Assembly (NCBI GenBank): GCA_012934845.2
Contig: WNNJ02001603.1
Span: 62,001 to 126,000 of the forward strand
Reading direction: 5' to 3'
DNA: 64,000 nucleotides
DNA from: Pomphorhynchus laevis
Taxonomy: Eukaryota; Acanthocephala; Palaeacanthocephala; Echinorhynchida; Pomphorhynchidae
Part shown: positions 45,001 to 60,000 of the stretch, one piece after another
How the letters are laid out: every line of letters starts with the position of its first letter
Numbering within the stretch: position 1 is the stretch's first letter
Notes under the pieces: generated by a model
What the model saw: only the letters and a program-made list of their open reading frames with translations
Databases searched by the model: none
Told to the model about the DNA's origin: nothing
Program-made: the position numbers and the translations under genes

Positions 45001-48000
45001 TTGAATTGCTAACTAAGGCTGAGTTTATACATAGAACTCGTAGTGGAATATGTGATAGGGTTCTTGCCTGATAAACAAATAACTTTATTTTCGCTTGTGA
45101 CAAATCATATCTTACGTGCAAAAAGTGATTAAACGTATCATTCTTATATAAACGAGAAACAATGTCATGATCAAATTGGCTAGATTTCTTGTTTTGATTG
45201 TAATAATCAGAATAATTGTATGTCAGAAGTGACGATATCTAAACACGTTGCAGAAATTTTTTAAATCTCCAATGGGTAAAATATAAATTTGAATGCGGCA
45301 TTTAATAGTTTCGAATTCGATTCATTATGCACATGAAACGAAACAAAAAATTTTAATTTTCGTTTTTTTTTGTATAAACAAAAACGTAAATATTTATAAA
45401 ATATTTATATGAAAGTAAATTAATTTCTTTAATACTCCAATAACATACGCTTAAAACTATAACAGACAAGTATAACAGAAGTTAAAAACTATAAAATATA
45501 AAAATATTAAATATCCCGCTTATTTATTCAGTTTAAGTAATAAGATAAAATAGTTGAGGAAATTACAAGTATGGAGAGGAATTTGCAAAGTACAATATTA
45601 TTATTAGCACAAGATAATTATTTATTAATTATTAATTAATTAATTATTATTAATTATTATTAATTGCTAATAATTAATGAACGAGAAGTTTTATTTTTTA
45701 TTTATAAAATAAATAAAAAATAAATAATAATGTCAAATCAATAAATCAAAATTATATAATTTGATTATAAACAATAATTGTTATAATTGTTGTAACTTAT
45801 CAAGTTTAAACAGTATTTAAACTTGTTTAGTTTAAATAGTATACAAATAACTGTTATATATGACGTAATTTAGTAATCGATCTATGCAAATAACTGAACT
45901 ATGTAGTTCAATGATCCATGATATACAATAACTGAAATACATATAATTTAGTGATCAATCGTACACAAAACAACTGTGAAATATATGTAATTTAGTGATC
46001 AATCGTACACAAAACAACTGTGAAATATATGTAATTTAGTGATCAATCGTACACAAAACAACTGAATTATAAATAATTAAGTGATCAATGACATACAATA
46101 ACTGAAATAAATATTATTTGGTTATAAATCATATGCAAATATCTAAAATATGTTTTATTTAATTTTAATCAAATACAAATAAATGAAAATATATATTTAG
46201 TGATCAATGGAGAGAGTTCGTTGGATTGTCAAAAACGATCCAACGAATTTTTCACAATTCGCAATAATAGGGTGGTGCGCATAGTGCATGTATTGCATAC
46301 TGCATGCAATATTGCAAGCCCATCATTATGACTGAACGACGGAATTACTAATAACGACGGAATTATTGAAGCTGCTCCTATTTTGTAATTCTCTAAGCTG
46401 AAAAGCGCAGTGGGTATAATAAATTCTCTGCAGGTCGTATATTTACAAGATTATTATGTTAATAAGTCGTATATTTTATTCGTCATATTTAAATTTAAAC
46501 AACTTTATTAAATTAAAGCTTATATCTGGCTAAAGTTTGTTAAGTTTACATTATAACTCTGCATAACTCGTCAGAGAAAAACGCCGAATTTTTATTTCCT
46601 ATAAAATACAGCCTTATTTCTGCCAAATCCAACTAATTCCGTCGTTACGCCGTAGATAAAATCATAAATATTTTAAAACATCCATTACACAACACAAAGT
46701 CAAAGCTTTGTTTTGAACAAAATCAAAAGGAAGAAAATAATTTAGAAAAGTTCTTTTCTCTTAAGAGAAATGAACTGTAATTTTCACAAAATATAAAATT
46801 ACAAACATCACTAATTTTTACTCAAATATTCTGTAGTTAAATTAAATTAGTAATTTTATATTAAAATTAATATAAAAGAATTTACATTATAAAGAAAACA
46901 AAACACAGATAAAGACTGATAAGATAAATATATTACATAAAACATTATATTATAATAACATAATATATTAATTTAATAATATAAAATATTTATATTAATA
47001 TTGATATTATATTAAAATAATATAATATCATATGATATTATTATATAATATATATTTTACATTATATATGAAGATATATTTTATGAATAAAGATTAAGCA
47101 TAATATATTTTTTCTACATACAATTTATATGATTAAATTAAATAGAGAAAACTGTTAATAAATTGTTACATAATTTTAAAAACGATAAAAATTGTAATTG
47201 ATGTAATGATTGCTTACTGACGATACTAACCCTTTTGTATTGGTATTCGACAACAGTTTTCAGAAGTTCTTTTTCTTCGACCAACGGTTTGAGATTTGCA
47301 AATTGGAACCCTACACCATTATATTCACCGTCGCTATGTTTTGCATATTTTGAACTTGCAGTTGGAATTTGGAGGACAGCATGTAGCAATAGCATACAAT
47401 TATTACTTTGTTCTTTATAACAGTTGTATGTGCATGGATCGTGAGGACAGTTGTAGTCGATACTATCAAGGACTTTCATTATAACCTACAAGATAATATT
47501 GAATGATAGCTAAACTATTAATTATTCATATCTTATTAAAAATGAATAATTATTTTCTATTTTGTATATACAAAATACAATAATGCAATATCAGATATTT
47601 TATATATCAGATATATATACAACAATTAAGATAATTTTATGATAAAAAATATATAAATACTTAAAAGCTTACGAAGCTGATTTTAAAAGCTTATTTTAAG
47701 TATTTCATAAAATACTTACGAAGCAACTAAATCTGATTTTGTTTCTCCATTGTGATGAAATTGTTTAATCTCAAGCTTTAAGTTTACATTTATTTTAATA
47801 TGAATTATTTTTAATGTTCTAAAATGGCAAATATCATTTAAAATCTCATTTATATGCTAATAGAAGTAAACTTTTTTTTTTCGTTCGGATAAAATTAACG
47901 GGCCATAAATCAATTGTGCATGGATTAATTGTTAAACGTTCTTTAAGAGAAACAAGTTTAATTGGAGAATAGTAAATCAAGTATCGTTTCTATTCACTGA

Positions 48001-51000
48001 CATAATGAGCGCTGCTTAGACATATCGACGCTGTCATTTAAATGACCGCAGAATGATATTTCATTATCGACGCTGTGTAATAATAACCGCATAAATTTTT
48101 CATTCGAGTCTCAATGACATTTATTCATTAAATAAAATTTATTGATCAATCAAATTATTAACAAACATTAAATTTCTTCGAAAATTAGAATTAAATAATT
48201 TCATACTGTTGGTTATGCTTCGGAACCTACAGTATAGTGGCATACAATCACCATGAGACGTCTCGTAGTATATTAACTGCAAATCCGTTAATAAATGGTT
48301 AAATGTTAACTTTCAATTTAAGTGATTCCGGCAACAACATTGATTCGCACTGACCAACCAGCATTAATTGTCAGGCTACTTTATTCGTTGCAGGGAAATA
48401 ATTTGATTTAGTTTCGAGTTCGTTTATAATTTAATTAAAAAAAAACCTAAAAATATAAAGTTGGCACATGAACGATCTTATGATTTATGCAGTTGTTTAA
48501 TATAAACAGAATAATCAGAATATATTATTATATTTATAATATTTATAATAAATTATATATTATTTAATTTATTTATATTATATATTTATTTACAATTATA
48601 ATTTTTGTGTGTGCATCGTATAGACAAAGCGACAAGGTGTTTGTTATAAATAAAATATCAGATATAATACCATTATCCAGTAAGGAGATCTCTTTGCATA
48701 TTTTTCTTTGTATATAGCTATAATGTCACTACTCAAGGATACCTTTTGGTTTGCTAATACATAAGAATCCAACGAGTTTAGGCTTTCCTTGTATTTCACT
48801 AAATTTTTATAATTTTTAGAATTTTCTCTTCAAGAGTAAAATACGACAGTACGTTTTCTTGTATGTAAAATACTCATTTTTCGAACTTTCTTAGAAATGT
48901 TCCCATGCACCGGAACCTTCTCCAAAGGCTTATTGTCTTAAACTCAAAGTAATAAATTAATTAACATAATTTTAGTATACCATCTGCTAATAAGTCAGCT
49001 GGAGATCCACCACTGTCATAGATATTTACACTAGCCCAGCCACTATCGGTCTTTTGTATGTGAGCTAAGTGTGATATTAAATATCATTATTTGATTAGCA
49101 AAAACTACGTTTATTATTGTCCAAAATAAAGTGTGAATCTTAAGTATGATCGCACAGAATTGTTGTATAATTGAGGTACCTTTTGAATTTATAGCAGATC
49201 ATAATGACTCTAACATAATAAAGCTCTGACATAATAATACACCGGGTTGATTCAAATATTTTAAACAAAACTTAATACTGAGTTTTACTATTATAATTGA
49301 GTCCTTTTTTATTATTAATAAATTTTTTATTAAAAAGGTAAAACATCATTTAAGTATTTTAATCAATTTTAAATTCGATTTTCATATCTTTTAAGTTACT
49401 TATGTCAGTAATTTGTTAATATCGATTTTGATTTTACTCAAAGTTATAATATCTAATTTTCAAATTTATAACTAATTTAATTATAAATATGTTAATTAAT
49501 TATAAATTAGTTATAAATTCATAATTAATTTTAAAATTTTTAAGTTAGAATATCAATTTAGACAGGTTTGCTACAAAACGATATCAGAAAAACCATTACT
49601 ATCGTGTTTTAAATCCATTGTTTGACTGGATATATTTACGAAGCCAAGTATAAGCACGAATCTATTGTACCTACTCAGATATTATTCTTTGGGACATATT
49701 TTCTACTAAAATAAACTAAAAAAATGAACGGAAATAAAATTTAAATAAATTTTTAATAAAATGGTTAATTATAAAATATTAAAATTTTATTAAACAAAGA
49801 AATTCGAGTGGCAAGTATTTGAATGATTATTAATTATTCTGTTAATTATTATCGTAACATGATATGATATAATTGTTATGATTAACAATGCATTATTGAT
49901 GAAAATATTGTTTATTTCGAGACTTTAAAGATAAATATAATTATTAAATCAATATATATTTATATATTTCATAAATATAAAATCAATAATTTATTAGACT
50001 ATTTATTAACGCTTCTTATAAATAAAGTTTAATTAAATTAATAATTTAATTATTTCATTTTTATTTAAAATAGCATCAAATATTTATTTTAATGTACATT
50101 CTGTTTGTTAAGATAAAAATAAATTAAGGTTAAATTACTGATTTTAATGCTTACAATCCGATTTTTTATTATTATCAGCACCGCCACTAGCTGTAGAATT
50201 CAAAGATAGCGTGCTGAACTGACTAGGTTTTCTCTCATTAGTTGCAACCTTTCTACGGACAATTCCATGCTTAGACGTAAATCGAGTCGTAAGATAAAAC
50301 TCTCGAATAAGCTTGACTATTTCCAAAAGTATTGCTATCATCAATATTCTCAATTCATGGGGACAGGTCACTTTAAAGTTTAATGATAAATCTAAACAAA
50401 TATAATTTAAAATTTAGAATTTAAAATTAAACGACATACTTTCATGATAATAATCTTCAGGTTGGCTGTATTTTGACCAAAACTGAGACTTGTCAGTAGC
50501 TTGATTTGAAAGCTCGAGAATATATTCAAGCTGATAAGACACCGCCTGTTATCGAACCAGAAATTTAATTACAAAACTGAAATTTGATTTAAACAAAAGG
50601 CGAAATTACAATTAAAATAAAATACCAAAAAGTATCTTTTATAAAGAATTTTATGACGAAATAACTAAAATAATTAGTGATACTTTGTGATAATAATCAC
50701 TTTGTCTTTGGTTCTTTCTTAAAAAAAGAACCAAAGACATTTATCGATACAAAAAATTTTATAACGTAAGACTTCGAAGGTGTAGAAAATGATTAAATCG
50801 AGTTCAATTAAAAGTATATTTGAAAGAAAAAATACAAAGCGAGAATTTATTTTCTTCCTTTTGTTAGGGAGAAAATAAATTTGCTAAGATGCAGGTTTGA
50901 GGTTTACATCATTAGAAAAAGTGTGCATGTCTCAGTGAGAGCAGCAAGATTTCTATCAAAATCCAAAATTTGTGCTAGTACACTTTATCAATTTACTATT

Positions 51001-54000
51001 AATTTCGTAACTATATAATTTTCTCGAAAGTCTTCATTTCAAATTATTAATTTCGAGGTAATTTCTTCGAATTCTGAGATGTTTTAGCTTTGAAGATTTA
51101 AATTCAATTTATCGAAACTAAGAATTTCTAAAAGCATGAGTATTACCTGGGATTGCCTCGTGGAATTCATTAAAATGTGATAAATTAGATAAACAAAAAT
51201 TAATTCTCTTTTATAATGATAAATGAAACTTTATCTAATAAGATTTTATAATCAAATATCTAATACCACTAAAATTTTAATTTGCAATAGAACGTTACCT
51301 AAATTAAATAATATTTTTAATCAAAATCCAAAATATATGTTTAAAATTTAGGTTTTTAATGTATAAAATTGTATACATTTATTGTATAAAACTTTATGTA
51401 TAAAATAACTGAACATGGATTGAAAACATATATATCGCACAATATAAACGAGATAATATATCACATAATTTAGGTCAAAATGTTAATTTTGAGAAAGCTT
51501 CTATTCTACCATATGAAAATGATTACCTGGCACGTAGAAAATGATTACCTGTCGAAAGACTTCCGAATTTTTTTAAAGAATTATATAAAGTTTTGTTAAA
51601 GAATATAAAATAAATTTTTTATTACTTTAATAGATTGTTAAATTATAAAATTTAAGGTCAAAAAAAAGTTGGAAAAAATCGAACATTAAACTTACATCTG
51701 CCCATGTAAAATACAATTTAATTAATTCGATGTTGCTGCTTGGGTACAGCGTAGATGTGTCACTTTGTGATGAAGTATTGCACCTTGACCCGATTTTATG
51801 TATCAAATTGACTGTATGTAAGAGTAGTATTCCCTTGGTAATGATCGGAGCTTGCTAAACATCATTTTTGACATATTCAATTTGTAATTTTAAGTTAGTT
51901 CAAAGTATCTTAAAGACGAGATACTCATACAATACTTTGATATCAATTAAGTATTAAGTACAAAGTTTTAATGACCAAATTGCATGGTAAATATTATTGC
52001 GTTTAGTTTTATCAAAACTAAATATTAATATGAGATATTAATATGCTATGGGTATTAAATGATACTTTATAAGGTCCCTTATAAATACATACAATCTTTG
52101 AATTTCATCCTATCTTTTGTTAGGATGAAATAACATCGCTACTTTTATTTTACATTTACTTTTATTCTACATCTACTTAAATTTTACATCTATACTAAAA
52201 TTTTACATCGCTACATTTATTTGAGTTTCTTACTAAAGCAATGCGTCCAAAACATCAAAAGGAAAATGATCCTGAGCACATATACAACGAGTAAAGGCAC
52301 CAGTCTTACAGCGTGTAAAAGCACCAGTCAAGAGTAAAATTTATTAAATTTACACAAAGTATTTATTAAAATTTATATATTCTAATATACTAAAGTTATC
52401 AGTTTTTTTTTCAAACTAATATTAAATTTGTATACATTTACAATAAATTTTCAAATTCATATTAATTTTTTAAAATAAATTAAGGTATGCATTTTAGAAA
52501 AAAAAACATTTATTTTATATAATAAATCAACCTTAATCAATTTACAGTATCATCTTATAATACAAACGAAATACAATTCGATCGTGCTTTGACTTAATAA
52601 ATATTTAGACTGTATATTCAGAAAACGTTTATTTTCTAAGAGTGAATCAGCTTTATCATCGGGTGCCCCTACGTCTTTCGACAACGCGACCTTGTGGCTT
52701 TGACGTACAGGGATGTCAATAGAGAGTGCATGCTCGAGGTTTGAACACGGTACATAGTGTTTGCACACGCCTCCACAATTCGGCCACGCGGTGCAATAAT
52801 AAATTAACAAAATGCCTAATTAACTAATCAATTAGTTATTAGTGAGACTAATGACTAATTAGTCATTATCTTCTCAAACGTTTTCTGTGAGTGAATCACA
52901 TGATTCGTACAAATTTGCAGCTCGAGGTTTGAATACAAATTTGCAAAGTGAGGAACACATAAAATGATTATTCATAACACAACGGAAACTACTTACAATT
53001 TCTAAAATAGTATTGAGTAGAAGTGGATCTGGGATGCATATTAGAGGAGAGTTGTCCATTAGAAACTTTAACACTAATATGCTTCTGTTTAACGAATTTG
53101 GATTTATTTGATGTATGTGATTACCCATTGATGCTTTCGATTCGGCTAAATATACAAAATGCAAATTTGTTGTTTAGGAATAAAAATTAACTTTGAAAAT
53201 TAAAATTAAAATAAATCCGAACAAATACATTTGTGTAGATGAAGTTGATACACTCATTTCTAGAACAGATAACTGCCTTTATTAGTGAACTAATAGAGAT
53301 CACTAATAAGACACTTTATACCCTATAATAAGATTATAGTGAACATTTTTATAGATGGACATTCTTTAAAGATTCCGGCAATCATCGTTTGAACACGAAA
53401 AATCTACAAGTTAAAGCGTTATTGAAATCAGCCCGTCTTTTTAAAATTATAAACTAATCATCGCATAATTGTAGATGCTAAACAAATACTCTGATATCAA
53501 GAGTTCACACATGTCAAGACATGAAGTGATTGCGACACAAGTCTTGGCATTTCATACTTAAAGTCGTTTAAGGTTACAGAGGAATGGTCTCCAAGAAATG
53601 CTTTAATATTACCAGAAAATTCATAAAAATACAGTCAGAAGCGAAAAACCGGACATCTTCAACGTGTACGGCAATGTGCAGTGTGAAGCAGTCTGGATTG
53701 AATACAATAATATTTTTTTAATTTTAGAATCACTCGTAAATCAATAAACTCATACCCCAAATAAAATGCCCAGCAGTTATAATATTACCCCAGCAGTTGT
53801 AATATTCCAAATAAAATGCAAAGATTGTGATGCTACTTACGTAGGACAGATTAAATGCCCATTAGAAACAAGACTCAAGGAGCATCATTCAGTAGCACGA
53901 AGATATGATATTAAATCGGCAGTTTTGAATAATGTTTTTATCAATAACTATGAAATGGATTTTGATTATATCAGTAAGCTTGAAACAAAGTTTGATTATT

Positions 54001-57000
54001 TCCGTCGAACACCACTGGAATCAATTCAAATTAATACTGCAGGGGAAATGATGCAGAGAAATAAATCTAACATTTTTAAAATATAAAATGATTGCAACAT
54101 TTGTGAAAGTGTTCTAATTCTTCCCGAATTCTACATCTGTGAGATTTCAATGTTTGTATATTCTTTTACCACGAAAAGGGTCACTGAGATTTGCCAAAAC
54201 GTCAAATAAATTATTACAGTACTCGAGTAAATAAATTAAATAAGCTGAGCCTATTTTATATTATAAATAAATTAAAAAATAACGCTAAATAAAATTCAAA
54301 TAATTAAATAATAAATATTAAAAATAATTAATAATTGTTATATAAAATTTTATAACTTATAAACAGTAAAGATTCAAAATTAAAATTTAAAATAATAATC
54401 AATAAATCAGCTATAAATCAGATCAGAACGAACTGAATATAATGGCCGCGTCAATGTCCTAAGTAAGTCAGAAACGAAGGCTTTTTATATAGTCATCGTG
54501 TATTATGCATTACATACTTCAGTGAATAGCAATAACATATTCACTTAATTACTTCAAATTAAGGAGATGCATAGTAAGGCTACAATATATATAAAAAGAT
54601 TAATTAGACCCTATTATATATTGAAACTTTTTATTTACAAATTTAGATAATGAACGAAAAATTATATATTTAATATATCGTTATATATTACATATTTTAA
54701 TATTTATTATATTCACTAAAATTATTTTTAAAATTTATTAACAAATTTGAAATTTACAATAAAAATTTTTAACATATTCAAATAAAAGACAGTTAAATGA
54801 TCTTGATATTTTTTAATTATTACAATTTTAGATATTACAATTTTTTAAAATATTAAATTTTTTTTATAAAAATATTAAGTTTTCTTGATTAAAAACATTT
54901 GAAAACATTCATAACATTTCTTTGAAATATTAGAAGAATATCCTATGAAAACATTAGAAACATGTCTTTGTAAAGGCCGAGCCAGTGCGATGCTGAAATG
55001 TTAGAAGAATATCCAAATAATAAAAAATCATATATAATAAATCATAAATATAATTGATAACTCAATAACTTATAATAAATATCCATGTAATCTTCTTGTT
55101 GACTGACTGGATAATTAAAGACTTTCGGAGACAACTATTGACTTAATCAATTCAAATTGCTTTTACTTAATTACTTCTTAATTACTACAATATTTTTGTA
55201 ACAACTAGACTACTCGATTCCTAACAAGTTATTATCATATTCAATTGACACTGTAAATTAAATACGAAAATTATAACACAAAACATATAATGCAAAGAAT
55301 ATCATTTTATAGAATAAATGGAGTTTAGTACTGCAATTTCACTGGGTAGATAAGAAACCGAAATTCAATATTGATCTTCCTAATGGCCTCTTAATCTTGT
55401 TTCGCATAATGATATGTTGTGGTCGTTAACTTATTTACAATTAAAGCATATTTAAAAATAAAATATAATTTTTTATTATATAATTCCGAATTGATGTTCT
55501 TTATTTTGAATAAGCTGCTGAAACCCGATAGAATTATCAATTTTCCTTATTCCTTATACAATTGTGTTCACAATTCAAGTAATATGTCTACTCGCTCGAC
55601 TATTTCGTAATGATAAAATAATTTTTATTTAATCTAATATTTGAATTTGTAAGTAAATTGTAAGTAAACTAAATTTGAATTTATGTTGGAGCAGTAATTT
55701 TGAGATTACTAAAACTATGTTATTGAATCTTATGCACTCATAATTAATAAGCATGCGCCGAATATTAAATTTTAAATTTAATACTAAATTTAATATTAAT
55801 ATTAAATTTTGATATTAATATTAAATTTAATATTAAATCTTATCAATAATCTAATTTAGAATTAGTTTAAATTTAATTTTATAATGCAATTTATAAACAT
55901 TTACAAAATGTTTATAAATAAAAAGCATTTTGTAAAACAACTTGATAAAAATACCTTTAAATGTTTCATTCATATCTTCATCATATTGTAGATATGCATT
56001 TTCAAAATTTGAGGCACTCTTAAAACAATATGATTCGAGTCATTTCTTAAAATGCCTTGTTGCGTTTACCTTTGAAAATTTTTCTGCGCATTTATATCGA
56101 CTAAATAAAAACAATTAGAAAACGATTTTGCATAAACATTTTAAAAAACGTACTTATCAAACTGTTTTTTCGCTAAGTTAAATCTTTTTTGTTCTTTGAG
56201 CAAACATCCGTAAGCTGTAATGTAGTATGTCGATCCGTAAACTTCACGGACATGATAAATCATTAATTTAATATCAGCAAAATGCGACTAAATAAAATAT
56301 GATTAAATTTTATTTGTTAGCAAAAATCAATAAAAAATTAAATTAAATTTAAAACAAATTTGCAAAATAATTATAATTTATAATCAGATCATTTTTGTAA
56401 GTTTTCTTTATTTTTTCTTTTTTCAATGTTGTTGAAATGTTGTCGTCAAAAGACGACCGTTTTTTAATAAATTGTTCAAATTAACAAATTATTAAATAAA
56501 ATATAATAATTAATATAATATATATTAATATTTCAGTATGACTTATATTAATATGACAATATTTATTAAAACCGAATTTACATGGTTTCTCAACAATATA
56601 CTTCCCATTACCTTTACGAGTGGTGACGATTACACATAATATTCATAATATTCATTTCGCAATTATTTCATTAATTACTAAATGAAATATTATTGTTTCC
56701 GTTAACTTATCGGTTTTTGCTAATCCACATCCTATAGTTGCAATAATGCTTGAATAGTGTTAGACATGATTGAGCTTATTGAATTGTTCAGTCAGTATAA
56801 ACAGATGCTCAGCGTAAAGTATTTCACATGGAAATCCACACGTTATTGTATTATATCCGCGATTACTGGTTCCAAATAAAAGGAGAATGTTCAAACATTC
56901 AAGAAATCGAAATTCATTAATGCGAAATGAAATATTATTGTTTCCGTCTACCCATAGATAGATAGTCCTACCCATAGATAGACCATTCAACTGGTCGTAT

Positions 57001-60000
57001 ATCCTAGCTTTAAACTGAAAGTGAGCATGTATCGTGCATATGTTGAGAAGTTCATACCAACTCTCAACAGGAAGATTCCAATATGTATTGGACTGAACTA
57101 GTATATTCGTTGCTAAGGCCACGCTCCTCTACCGGTTAAAAAGCGTGCGCTTAGTGATTTCCTTTCAGAGGTTTACTGAGGAATAAGTACCGTCGAACTT
57201 GTGTAACTACATGACCACACTGATAAGACCACCCTATATTGATGAGTAGACTAAATTCGAAACGCTCCATGGAGGCTAGGCGTCTGTGGTAAGCGCATTA
57301 CGGCTTAAGCTTCTCGAAGAAGGTCGTAAAAAAGCATGTAGGTTTAAAATGATATATCGAGAATAAACCGAATAGACAGTAAATAATGTGTTTATATTAT
57401 TTCAGGTGAGCGCATGTATCCCATAAGCTGGAATCGAATGAAAACTTTGAACAGATATGTACCCGATCGTTTGGAACCTAAAAAGGTCGCAAAGGTACGA
57501 CCTGAGTTCATCATTGATAATGAAGATGACGCTGATGACGATTTATCTTAAATTAAACGAATTTTTATTCTTAGTAAACATGTAAATTCTATTGAAGACC
57601 AACTGTTGATTGCAGCGTTTTAAAAAATACATCATGATATAAATTATCTTTCTTCGTAAAAAAGACATGTCTTTTAAAAAAGACATGTTGATATAAATTA
57701 TCTTTCTTCATATTAAATACTTTGTATCAAAATGTGAATACTTTAAATTTTCAATATTTTAGCAGTTGCTCTTAGTTTTACAAATTTGAAAAATCATTGA
57801 TTGAAATAATGGAAATTAGTCATTAGTTCGTCATATCTGCAAGATAAAATCACATAGAAGATTAATTGCTTATTTATTCCCGTTCGTGTTAATTTAAAAA
57901 AGTTGTATGAAATGTTTACTTTTACGATTTGATTACACATCGTCATTCCATATTTCAAAGAAATAAAATATTTCATAGTATTTCCGCGACGATTACTTTT
58001 GAACAAAAGCTGCCAATAATTTCTTGCGTTTGTACCTTTCTAAAATATTTACAATGAATCTGGTGTCAAACGATATAAGAAGAAGATTTTTGCCCCTTCT
58101 GATAATATGCATTTTTAAGATTTATCACAAAGTGAATTGTCTTCCTCTTGAGAGATAATTTGGAAAGCAACCCCTCTCTAAAGAATAGAAATTTACTAAA
58201 CCGTCTCTTGTAGTTTGTAAAGAAATTGAAATGTTTGTAAAGGAAACAATAAAGTAGATAAAATCGCATGGCTTTTGAGCTTTTGCACGCTACTCGATCA
58301 GGTCTAGTTATCGATCTAGTTAGCAATAAGGTAATAGATAGCACAATCGTTATCTATCATGTTATAGATTCTTAATATGAAACCTTGCATTTATGCATTC
58401 TAATTAATAAAGAAAACCTTGCATTTATGCATTCTAGTTTTGACGTCAATGTTTTCTCAGTACAGGCTCCGTCGTATTCCAGCATTTCGCCAATCACCGC
58501 CTTTGAATTGAATAAAAAGCAAGAACAGTGAGGTGCAAGAACGGTGAAACAATTGTCAGTGTTAGAGAAAGCAAGTTTGTACCGTTAACTTTTTCTACAT
58601 CCGGGGGAATTGGAAAGAGAGCTCTTAAGCTATGTAAGAACATTGCATCGATAACTTCAAGCCAAAAACAAGACATTATAGTGATGTATTGGTACACTTT
58701 AAATGTGAAGCAAGTTCCTCGATTGCAAGTGCTTCTTAAGCTATTATTAATAATATATTATTATATAATTATTAATATATATAATATCCAAGGTAGTAAA
58801 ATAATTTTTTGGCTATTTTCTACCTTGGTTAACTGGTCGATGATATCAGATGAACATAGGAACAAATTGGAAACACGTTGGCGTAGGATCGTACGAAACT
58901 GTGAACAATCACTAAATAAAATAATGCGCGATTTTTATTCATATGCGGATACACAAATGAAAGGCGACATTGATGAAACTGAGTATACGCTCAAATTGAG
59001 ACAGAAGTGTAATAAACTGAGTAAATTAATGGAGAAACGTGTGGATCCTGCGAAACTAGGTAATATACACGTTAAAAGAAACAGAAGATTTGTGAAAAAG
59101 CGAACGTGGTAATCGTTTAAGAAACATGATATAAGTAATGTGGTGAATATTAGTGGAAAGGACATATCCAATAGTCAATTGGAAACACTGTCATTAGGAA
59201 TGAAATTTATTCCCACATCTCGGGAGTTTAATCGTCTTGAGTTGATACAGTCATTACAAAATATGGTTAGAGGAATTTTTGCGGAAACGGATGAGTACAC
59301 TGAGTACAGGTCGAGTATTATTGGCAAAATGACAATGAAAAATGATTTGAGTTTAAACAAATATATACAACTAAAGCCCAACACAGGAATAGGGTCGAAT
59401 CTAGGAAAACAAAAAAGAAGAACACTAATCAATCTATCCAAAGACGAGGAAATCATTATTTTACCAGCTGATAAAGGTGGAAAAGTCGTAATATACAACT
59501 ATGATGATTACATCAAGGAGGGGTATAGAGAACTCAATACAGATACGTATGAAGATATTGATCGGGATAGGTTTGAATCAATCATAATAAAAGTTAATGA
59601 GAAAATCACGACGAGCTTCACTGAAAAAGAGGTAAACAAATATGTTCAAAATTCACCACGTCCTGGTATTCTATATATACTACCAAAGCTACATAAAGGA
59701 ATTATACCATGTCCCTGTAGACCGATAATCAATACCAATTGTTGCGCAAGTGAGTTGGTGTCAAGATATCTCCACCAACAACTGTATCCATTACTTCAAC
59801 AATGTACTTCATATTTAGCAAGCACGGATGATTTCCTTCGTGCGTTTGATAGGATAAAATCTACCATATCCGAGAACGATATAATTGCAACGGTGGATGT
59901 CGTAGCGTTGTATACCTCGATAGATACGGAAAAGGGAATTGAGTCAATACGTCGACATTTGAGTAACATATATGAAGAGGATGATTCGGAAGTGAACAGA

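Larger units (their letters stand above)
53146..55954. other. Intron e6/e7
   Basis: 2.8 kb. Contains the Penelope-like GIY-YIG fragment and a partial copy of repeat R (54240-54425). The rest is AT-rich. This is where the long human UNC80 linker would be encoded, but no exon was found. Confidence 0.7.

Noticed and set aside
47235-47484. Two overlapping plus-strand open frames
   Set aside because: Antisense of the Cys-rich UNC80 exon e13.
47720-47818. Exon-like segment (AG...GTAAGT, 99 nt, minus)
   Set aside because: In the phase required between e12 and e13 it has a stop codon. Those exons join cleanly without it. At most it could be a poison exon.
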